Part shown: positions 1 to 6,568 of the stretch, piece by piece | How the letters are laid out: each line of letters begins with the position of its first letter | Numbering within the stretch: the first letter of the stretch is position 1 | Assembly: GCA_030533445.1 (NCBI GenBank) | Contig: JARPUW010000303.1 | Location: 1 to 64,000, forward strand | Direction of reading: 5' to 3' | DNA: 64,000 bases | Source of the DNA: Cyprinodon diabolis | Lineage: Eukaryota; Chordata; Actinopteri; Cyprinodontiformes; Cyprinodontidae | Program-made: the position numbers and the translations under genes | The notes under the pieces: model-generated | Told to the model about the DNA's origin: nothing | Database searches by the model: none | What the model saw: the letters and a program-made list of their open reading frames with translations, nothing else

Positions 1-253
1 AATTTTGAGGGGGGCCACCTACTGCCCATCTTGGGAACAGGGCCAATACGGCCCTGGCAAGTGATGTCGGGGCTCCCCAGACCAACTGCTTACGCCTTTG
101 AGGGCTGCTGAGGGAAGGAAAGAGGGCTAGGTCATGGGCAAAGAGAGCTGTGTGCCACTTGTGCTGAAATCTGGGAAATAGACGTGCACAGCGTATGATG
201 CAAAAGGGTAATATGGGTTGTCCATATTGAACCGCAGTGGGTAAAGCTCAGTT
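1..253. repeat. Unit head, constant 253-bp segment
   Basis: The segment from the junction to the first minisatellite core. It is exactly 253 bp in all 20 units, so it carries no net indel while most other parts vary in length. It contains short inverted repeats: CAGGGCC/GGCCCTG around AATAC at 38-56, and GGGG-CT-CCCC near 68-77. Class-diagnostic substitutions are concentrated here. A 68-codon ATG-started frame on the minus strand (for example 3419-3625) is open only in class A copies. No function is recognised. Confidence 0.85.
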
Positions 254-518
254 GGTGGGCTCCGCCCGCCTGCTAGGAGCCCTTGCAGCGATGAAAAAAA
301 TCCCCAATGGCGGGCATTGCCCGCCTGCTAAGAGCCATTGCAGTGATGAAATCACCAATGGCGGGCTCCGCCCGCCTGCTAGGAGCCATTGCAGTGATGA
401 AAAAAATCACCATTGGCGGGCTCCGCCCGCCTCCTAACAGCCATTGCAGTGATGAAATCACCAATGGCGGGCTCCGCCCGCCTTCTAAAAGCCATTGCAG
501 TGATGAAATTACAAATGG
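254..518. repeat. 51-bp hairpin minisatellite, unit 1 (5 cores)
   Basis: Five copies of a 17-bp palindrome core, mostly GGCGGGC-TCC-GCCCGCC, spaced 51-56 bp apart. Between cores lies a second inverted repeat: CCATTG-CA-GTGAT, loop GAA, ATCAC-CAATGG (335-361). The two fold-back elements therefore alternate and share the GG at their border. The second core has loop ATT. The first core has an imperfect left arm (GGTGGGC). A CCAAT pentamer abuts most cores. The period is a multiple of three, so long frames stay open across it without meaning. Confidence 0.93.
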
Positions 519-559
519 CTATAAGCAATATGCCAGAATGTATGAGTGTGTATAAGGAA

Positions 560-858
560 GAGGCTTTTATTTTGTAGAGTCCCTGTAGTCTTATTTTGAA
601 AGTCTATCATGGAAGTGCATCTATAGATGGGTCATGCCCAGCAGTGATATAGAATCCATTTCCAAATGTTAAATCACTGGTTTTCCATGTTATTAGGTGA
701 ATAGTTCCTGTATTACAGAGTAAATGGGGGACTTTTATTGTGAAATTTGCTCTGGGGTGTGTTTTGAAAAGGTCACTAGAGTCTAATAAAAACAACCTGG
801 AAGAGTTTGGGTCATAATGTTGAGCCATTTGCATCAATTAATGCATTAGTATAATCTA
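560..858. repeat. AT-rich internal module C, copy 1
   Basis: The first of three tandem modules that each begin GAGGCTTTTATTTTG followed by a TCCCTG-AGTCTTATTTTGAAAGTC stretch. It ends near ATTAGTATAATCTA. A diverged half-repeat (GGGGACTTTTATTGTGAAA) sits in the middle. It contains AATAAA in GTCTAATAAAAAC. The minus strand has an ATG-started frame of about 75 codons ending near 607. That frame is broken in class B and in units 8, 9 and 17 by single-base changes or by loss of one G, so it is not under protein-level constraint. Confidence 0.85.
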
Positions 859-1149
859 GAGGCTTTTATTTTGTAGGGTCCCTGGAGTCTTATTTTGAAA
901 GTCCAACAGAGTTGTGTTTAGAGAAAATGTTCAGACCCATCAATGATAGTTGATGACTTTCCAATCGTTAAATCACTCTTTTTCCATTTTATTAGGGCAG
1001 TAGATGAAGCGGAAATGGGAGGCTTTTATTTTGAAATTTGCCATAGGGTGTGTTTTAAACAGTCTCCTAGAGTCTATTCTCTAAAATGGGGTTGAGTTTG
1101 GGTCATAATGTTGAGCCATATAGGGCAATAAATATATGTAAAAAATATA
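859..1149. repeat. AT-rich internal module C, copy 2
   Basis: The second tandem module, starting 299 bp after the first and itself 291 bp long. It shares the GAGGCTTTTATTTTG start, the TTAAATCACT-TTTTCCAT-TTATTAGG middle and the GGGTCATAATGTTGAGCCAT end. Copies 1 and 2 are clearly diverged from each other but near-identical between units, so this internal duplication predates the spread of the array. It carries AATAAA in GGGCAATAAATATATG. Confidence 0.85.
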
Positions 1150-1316
1150 GAGGCTTTTATTTTGAAGGGTCCCTGGAGTCTTATTTTGAAAGTCTATCAG
1201 TGCTGAGTGGCAAGGGAAGTGTCATGGACGGCAGTCATATAGTATCCATTTCCCAATGTTAAATCAGTGCTTTCACCCTCCATTAGATTAATATGTGCTG
1301 TTTAAAACAGCAGAGG
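1150..1316. repeat. AT-rich internal module C, partial copy 3
   Basis: A truncated third module. It keeps the GAGGCTTTTATTTTGAAGGG start and the CCATTTCCCAATGTTAAATCA middle, then departs into GCTGTTTAAAACAGC, which is a short palindrome. The rest of the module is missing. Confidence 0.75.
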
Positions 1317-1438
1317 TAAAATCTGTTTGAAGCTTGGTAACCTTGACAACGCTTAATGAGCCTCTCACTGACACAGACAACAGCTGCACTCACTATTGGT
1401 TTCTTCTTCCCAGGCTTTTTTGTATGGGAAGAACGGCA
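1317..1438. other. Spacer between C block and D1
   Basis: A non-repeated stretch within the unit. It includes TTTCTTCTTCCCAG (1400-1413), which looks like a vertebrate 3' splice site with a pyrimidine tract. Class B units 3, 4, 10 and 19 have CAACGAAAAC at its right edge, where other units have CACCGAAC. Nothing else is recognised. Confidence 0.5.
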
Positions 1439-1865
1439 CCGAACAAACGACTGCTGAGCAAAAAACCGTATGAGTTATTAAAAAGAAAATTTCACCATGA
1501 GCATCAGCAATCCTTCGACTCCAACTATACCAACTTTGGTGTATGTGTGTCATTCAGAACAATATTTATGACGACTTGAAAACACATAGTCTGATTCGTT
1601 TTTCTCCCATCTTCAGCTTAAAAAGAATGGAGAAAGGCTGAAACTCATCGACTTTAGGTTGGTCTGGAGGGTTTTTAAGGAAAAGTATTAATCCTACCGT
1701 AATTCCGAAGACATTGTGTGAGTCCAGAGGTTTCAGTCTACAAACTGACCAAAAATGGTGACTGTAGGTCCAAATATGTGGCCGTGAGGGCGAGAATAAG
1801 ATGTTTGATCTTAAAAAAATGGCCGCCTCACACTAAGATTTCAGCAGCTGCACTCTAGCAGGCTG
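1439..1865. repeat. Internal duplicate D1
   Basis: It starts CCGAACAAACGACTGCTGAG and runs through CCAACTTTGGTGTATGTGTG, TTAATCCTACCGTAATTCCG and CTACAAACTGACC to CACTCTAGCAGGCTG. It is homologous along its length to D2 at 2363-2796. Compared with D2, two CG dinucleotides appear as CA (1496-1497 and 1502-1503, against 2419-2420 and 2425-2426), and the TATAAATA of D2 reads CCAAATA. Differences fall at first, second and third codon positions alike, which argues against coding. Confidence 0.85.
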
Positions 1866-1907
1866 CTGCAGAAGCTAACTGTCAGCTAGCTTCCAGGTGC
1901 TTACCCT

Positions 1908-2130
1908 CCGAACAAACGACTGCTGAGCAAAAACCGTAAAAGATATCTGAAAAATTCTTTCAGTGAAAGCAACATCTATCCTTTGTCTCAGACTGGGGTA
2001 ACCTTCATGTCTGTAGGTCTTTCACAACCCAAAACGAAGCACAAACAAAATGGTTGGCCCACCTGCTCCTCCCTTTGTTTGAACTGCAGGACCTCACTCT
2101 CACTCACCTTTTAGCTGCTAAAGCACCCCT
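1908..2130. repeat. Internal monomer E1 (223 bp)
   Basis: It begins with the same CCGAACAAACGACTGCTGAG as D1, E2 and D2. It then has AAAAACCGTAAAAGATATCTG, GGGGTAACCTTCATGTCTGTAGG and a leader of the CTCACTCACCTTTTAGCTGC type. It pairs with E2 as a short tandem array of decayed monomers. Confidence 0.8.
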
Positions 2131-2362
2131 CCGAACAAACGACTGCTGAGTAAAAACCGTAAAAGGTGTCTGAAAAATTCTTTTTATCTAAGCGACAGCT
2201 ATATCTTGTCTTCAATTGGAGTAACTTTCATGGCTGTAGGTCATCTACAAACTGAATGGGAAGAGAAAGAAAAAGAAAAAACGTTTCATCACACCTAAGC
2301 TTCTAATTGAGCTAGCTGCAGCAGGTCACTGTCACTCAGCTTTCAGGTGCTTAAAATGTCCT
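2131..2362. repeat. Internal monomer E2 (232 bp)
   Basis: The second E monomer: CCGAACAAACGACTGCTGAG, AAAAACCGTAAAAGG, GGAGTAACTTTCATGGCTGTAGG, then a 24-nt all-purine tract (2258-2281) and a leader ending in CAGGTGCTTAAAATG. In class C2 units the end of this monomer is shortened (CACTCACCCAGC). Unit 17 has a private version (CACTCTCCCCCAGC). Confidence 0.8.
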
Positions 2363-2796
2363 CCGAACAAACGACTGCTGAGCAAAAACCGTATGAGTTA
2401 TTCAAAAATTTTTTTCACCGTGAGCGTCAGTCATCCTTCGACTCCAACTATGCCAACTTTGGTGTATGTGTGTCATTCAGAAAAATATTTATGACGAGTT
2501 TAAAACACATAGTCGGATTCGTTTTTCTCCCCTCTTCTGCTCCAAAACCAATGAAAAACGGCTCTGATTTTCATCGACTTTAGGTCGGTCTGGAGGGTTT
2601 TTAAGGAAAAGTATTAATCCTACCGTAATTCCGAAGATATTGTGTGGGTCCAGAGATTTCAGTCTACAAACTGACCAAAAATGGTGACTCTAGCTATAAA
2701 TATGTGGCCGTGAGGGCGAGTTTAAAATGTTTTTTTGTGTTTAAAAAACGCCTGCCTCACACTCTAGCTTTTCAGTTGCTCCACTCTAGCAGGCTG
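2363..2796. repeat. Internal duplicate D2
   Basis: The downstream partner of D1. In units 1, 3, 4, 7, 10, 14, 18 and 19 a small ATG-started frame beginning 7 bp upstream (2356) stays open for about 75 codons. In the other units a CGG to CTGA-type change or an alternative end closes it early. It holds TATAAATA at 2695-2702. Nothing suggests a real protein: the frame overlaps a repeat, its open length depends on class, and D1/D2 differences are mostly replacements. Confidence 0.85.
2695..2702 (+). promoter_or_regulatory. TATA-box-like octamer in D2
   Basis: TATAAATA is a full match to the TATA consensus. It is present at this place in nearly every unit but changed to TATAGATA in unit 10. The homologous place in D1 reads CCAAATA. 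No initiator or downstream element can be recognised, so promoter activity is only a possibility. Confidence 0.15.
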
Positions 2797-3170
2797 GATT
2801 TTGCTAAAACTTTGTGGCGCTTGAGGTCTGATTATACAAAAACCGTAGCAGTTATCAACATACCGTCTTCAGTTTTAAATAGACGAAGGATTTATCTACA
2901 AACTGAGCTTCAAACTGTTTTTCTAGGTGAATGTATGGCGACACAGTGAAGTGCTGTTTTTTATGCTTTTTTTTTCCTCTCCCCATTCATTTCCTATGGG
3001 ATTTTTTTGCGACGTTTTCGCTAATAATTCGCAAACCTTCGGACTAATGAGAAAGTTTTATACAAGCACACATCACCCCATTGGTCCCGACGCGTGTGCC
3101 AACTTTGGGCCCGATCCGCCAAACCGTGCGGGACTAGTTACGTGCCGAAGTTTTGGGTATACGGGAGAAT
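2797..3170. repeat. Unit tail
   Basis: A segment single-copy within the unit. It has a decayed AAAAACCGTAGCAG motif, a CTACAAACTGAGC motif, a T-rich run, CCCAT/ATGGG arms around TCATTTCCT, and a GC-rich end with GTCCCG and CGGGAC arms. The frame covering 2644-2949 starts with GTG and has no upstream ATG. It is cut by a stop in units 4 and 19 and by an extra T in unit 18, so it is not a gene. Confidence 0.8.
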
Positions 3171-3382
3171 TATAATAATAATAATACGCGGAATAAATAT
3201 GTGCAATAGTAGTAGGTGGGCCATGCCTTCGGCATGTGGCCCCCCAATAATACGCGGAATAAATATGTGCAATAGTAGTAGGTGGGCCATGCCTTCGGCA
3301 TGTGGCCCCCCAATAATAATACGCGGAATAAATATGTGCAATAGTAGTAGGTGGGCCATGCCTTCGGCATGTGGCCCCCCAA
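3171..3382. repeat. Terminal hairpin modules, unit 1 (three copies)
   Basis: Three tandem copies of a module made of an (AAT)n run, ACGCGGAATAAATATGTGC, AATAGTAGTAGGTGG and a CATGCC-TTC-GGCATG hairpin, ending in GGCCCCCC. The minimal period is 66 bp and changes by steps of three with the AAT count (four, two and three AAT here). The last copy forms a large palindrome with the start of unit 2. Confidence 0.92.
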
Positions 3383-3386
3383 CTAG

Positions 3387-3406
3387 AAAATTTCTAAAGA
3401 AATTTT
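3387..3406. repeat. Unit-junction palindrome (reference copy)
   Basis: Arms AAAATTTCT and AGAAATTTT separated by AA. The same 20 bp spans every junction in the window, at unit start minus 14 to plus 5 (for example 6555-6574, 9696-9715, 61201-61220). When a terminal module is present upstream, the palindrome grows outward: GTGGCCCCCC on the left faces GGGGGGCCAC on the right. The left AGTAGGTGG also faces CCACCTACT, interrupted only by the inserted small hairpin (total span 3346-3423). Confidence 0.9.
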
Positions 3407-6400
3407 GAGGGGGGCCACCTACTGCCCGTCTGGGGAACCGGGCCAATACGGCCCTGGCAAGTGACGTCGGGGCTCCCCAGACCAACTGCTTACGCCTTTG
3501 AGGGCTGCTGAGGGAAGGAAAGAGGGCAAGTTCATGGGCAAAGAGACCTGTGTGCCACTTGTGCTGAAATCTGGGAAATAGACGTGCACAGCGTATGATG
3601 CACAAGGGTAATATGGGTTGTCCATATTGAAACACAGTGGGTAAAGCCCAGTTGGCGGGCTTCGCCCGCCTGCTAGGAGCCATCTCAGTGAAGAAAAAAA
3701 TCACCAATGGCGGGCTCTGCCCGCCTTCTAAGAGCCATTGCAGTGATGAAATCACCAATGGCGGGCTCCGCCCGCCTGCTAAGAGCCATTGCAGTGATGT
3801 AATCACCTTTGGCGGGCTCCGCCCGCCTGTTACCATTGGCGGGCTCCGCCCGCCTTCTAAGAGCCATTGCAGTGATGAAATCACCAATGGCAATGAGCAA
3901 TATGCCAGAATGTATGAGTGTGTATAAGGAAGAGGCTTTTATTCTGTAGAGTCCTTGTAGTCTTATTTTGAAAGTCTATCATGAATGTGCATCAAAAGAT
4001 GGGTCACGCCCAGCAGTGATATAGAATCCATTTCCAAATGTTAAATCACTGGTTTTCCATGTTATTAGGTGAATAGTTGCTGTATTACAGAGTAAATGGT
4101 AGACTTTTATTGTGAAATTTGCTCTGGGGTGTGTTTTGAAAAGGTCACTAGAGTCTAATAAAAACAACCTGGAAGAGTTTGGGTCATAATGTTGAGCCAT
4201 TTGCATCAATTAATGCATTACTATAATCTAGAGGCTTTTATTTTGTAGGGTCCCTGGAGTCTTATTTTGAAAGTCCAACAGAGTTGTGTTTATAGAAAAT
4301 GTTCAGACCCGTCAATGATAGTTGATTACTTTCCAATCGTTAAATCACTCTTTTTCCATGTTATTAGGGCAGTAGATGAAGCGGAAATGGGAGGCTTTTA
4401 TTTTGAAATTTGCTATAGGGTGTGTTTTAAACAGTCTCCTAGAGTCTATTCTCTAAAACGGGGTTGAGTTTGGGTCATAATGTTGAGCCATATAGGGCAA
4501 TAAATATATGTAAAAAATATAGAGGCTTTTATTTTGTAGGGTCCCTGGAGTCTTATTTTGAAAGTCTATCAGTGCTGAGTGGCAAGGGAAGTGTCATGTA
4601 CAGCAGTCATATAGTATCCATTTCCCAATGTTAAATCAGTCCTTTCACCCTCCATTAGATTAATATGTGCTGTTTAAAACAGCAGAGGTAAAATCTGTTT
4701 GAAGCTTGGTAACCTTGACAACGCTTAACGAGCCTCTCACTGACACAGACAACAGCTGCACTCACTATTGGTTTCTTCTTCCCAGGCTTTTTTGTATGGG
4801 AAGAACGGCACCGAACAAACGACTACTGATCAAAAACCGTATGAGTTATTCAAAAAACATTTTCACCATGAGCATCAGCAATCCTTCGACTCCAACTATA
4901 CCAACTTTGGTGTATGTGTGTCATTCAGAAAAATATTTATGACGAGTGAAAACACATAGTCTGATTCGTTTCTCTCCCATCTTCAGCTCAAAAAGAATAG
5001 AGAAAGGCTGAAACTCTCATCGACTTTAGGTTGGTCTGGAGGGTTTTTAAGGAAAAGTATTAATCCTACCGTAATTCCGAAGACATTGTGTGAGTCCAGA
5101 GGTTTCAGTCTACAAACTGACCAAAAATGGTGACTGTAGCTCCAAATATGTGGCCGTGAGGGCGAGAATAAGATGTTTGATCTGAAAAAAATGGCCGCCT
5201 CACACTAAGATTTCAGCAGCTGCACTCTAGCAGGCTGCTGCAGAAGCTAACTGTCAGCTAGCTTCCAGGTGCTTACCCTCCGAACAAACGACTGCTGAGC
5301 AAAAACCGTAAAAGATATCTGAAAAATTCTTTCAGTGAAAGCAACATCTATCCTTTGTCTCAGACTGGGGTAACCTTCATGTCTGTAGGTCTTTCACAAC
5401 CCAAAACGAAGCACAAACAAAATGGTTGGCCCACCTGCTCCTCCCTTTCTTTTAACTGCAGGACCTCACTCTCACTCACCTTTTAGCTGCTAAAGCACCC
5501 CTCCGAACAAACGACTGCTGAGTAAAAACCGTAAAAGGTATCTGAAAAATTCTTTTTATCTAAGCGACAGCTATATCTTGTCTTCAATTGGAGTAACTTT
5601 CATGGCTGTAGATCATCTACAAACTGAATGGGAAGAGAAAGAAAAAGAAAAAACGTTTCATCACACCTAAGCTTCTAATTGAGCTAGCTGCAGCAGGTCA
5701 CTGTCACTCAGCTTTCAGGTGCTTAAAATGTCCTCCGAACAAACGACTGCTGAGCAAAAACCGTATGAGTTATTCAAAAAATTTTTTCACCGTGAGCGTC
5801 AGTCATCCTTCGACTCCAACTATGCCAACTTTGGTGTATGTGTGTCATTCAGAAAAATATTTATGACGAGTTTAAAACACATAGTCTGATTCGTTTTTCT
5901 CCCCTCTTCTGCTCCAAAACCAATGAAAAACGGCTCTGATTTTCATCGACTTTAGGTCGGTCTGGAGGGTTTTTAAGGAAAAGTATTAATCCTACCGTAA
6001 TTCCGAAGATATTGTGTGGGTCCAGAGATTTCAGTCTACAAACTGACCAAAAATGGTGACTCTAGCTATAAATATGTGGCCGTGAGGGCGAGTTTAAAAT
6101 GTTTTTTTGTGTTTAAAAAACGCCTGCCTCACACTCTAGCTTTTCAGTTGCTCCACTCTAGCAGGCTGGATTTTGCTAAAACTTTGTGGCGCTTGAGGTC
6201 TGATTATACAAAAACCGTAGCAGTTATCAACATACCGTCTTCAGTTTTAAATAGACGAAGGATTTATCTACAAACTGAGCTTCAAACTGTTTTTCTAGGT
6301 GAATGTATGCCGACACAGTGAAGTGCTGTTTTTTATGCTTTTTTTTTCCTCTCCCCATTCATTTCCTATGGGATTTTTTTGCGACGTTTTCGCTAATAAT

Positions 6401-6568
6401 TCGCAAACCTTCGGACTAATGAGAAAGTTTTATACAAGCACACATCACCCCATTGGTCCCGACGCGTGTGCCAACTTTGGGCCCGATCCGCCAAACCGTG
6501 CGGGACTAGTTACGCGCCGAAGTTTTGGGTATACGGGAGAATTATAATAACTAGAAAATTTCTAAAGA
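3401..6568. repeat. Macrosatellite unit 2 (class A, 3,168 bp)
   Basis: No terminal module. Class A head (GACGTCGGGG, AAGTTCATGG, GATGCACAAGG). D1 lacks one T at GACGAGTGAAAAC near 4941, which lengthens a spurious frame by three codons. ATGTACAGCAG near 4596 is shared with unit 14. The D2 frame is closed by CTGATTCG. Confidence 0.97.
3654..3890. repeat. Hairpin minisatellite, unit 2 (5 cores)
   Basis: The first core has loop TTC and perfect arms (GGCGGGC/GCCCGCC). Between the fourth and fifth cores the step is 27 bp instead of 51: TGTTACCATT replaces the longer linker, so two GC hairpins sit almost back to back. This compressed step marks class A and is missing only in unit 5. Confidence 0.93.

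Larger units (their letters stand above)
1..3400. repeat. Macrosatellite unit 1 (class C1, 3,400 bp, three terminal modules)
   Basis: The longest copy and the reference for the internal map. It has five hairpin cores in the minisatellite and three terminal hairpin modules. It carries one extra A in the D1 segment near 1459 (a run of six A before CCGTATG where most copies have five), and it has GTATGGCG near 2933 where most copies have GTATGCCG. The window begins at the chosen unit boundary, so the left half of its 5' junction palindrome lies outside. No gene is supported anywhere in it. Confidence 0.97.

Noticed and set aside
254..518. CRISPR-like array of palindromic repeats
   Set aside because: There are no unique spacers. 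The sequence between palindromes is itself repeated, and the context is a eukaryotic satellite with no cas genes.
607..834. Minus-strand ATG-started frame of about 75 codons in module C1
   Set aside because: It is broken by loss of one G in all class B units and in units 9 and 17, and by another change in unit 8. It lies inside a tandem module.
782..1135. AATAAA hexamers as polyadenylation signals
   Set aside because: They occur in AT-rich modules at the frequency expected by chance, and no gene or GT-rich downstream element is linked to them.
2356..2583. ATG-started frame of about 75 codons in D2
   Set aside because: It is open only in some units. It overlaps an internal duplicate whose D1 copy differs mainly by replacements, and there is no supporting domain or codon-position bias.
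2644..2949. 101-codon plus-strand frame repeated in most units
   Set aside because: It begins with GTG and has no upstream ATG in frame. It is truncated by a stop in units 4 and 19 and frameshifted in unit 18. Its few differences between units are mostly replacements, and I recognise no protein family.
3085..3130. tRNA-type B box, as in a tRNA-derived SINE (GGGCCCGATCC)
   Set aside because: It lacks the TTCGA core of the B box, and no A box or poly-A/T tail can be placed at a fitting distance.
3151..3165. Possible CENP-B box (TTTTGGGTATACGGG)
   Set aside because: It has the A-nn-CGGG half, but TTTT instead of the required TTCG at the other end, so it is not a match to the core motif.
3346..3423. 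Terminal inverted repeats of an intact DNA transposon bounding each unit
   Set aside because: The inverted arms face each other across the junction rather than enclosing a unit. There is no transposase frame and no consistent target-site duplication that I can define.
3138..3893. Longest minus-strand open frame (about 250 codons), with shorter versions at the same place in other units
   Set aside because: It runs through the 51-bp minisatellite, the head and the 66-bp modules, whose periods are mostly multiples of three, so it stays open by repetition. It starts with TTG, its length follows the module count, and the translation is only repeated SLQWLL-GGRSPP and GGPHAEG-type blocks.
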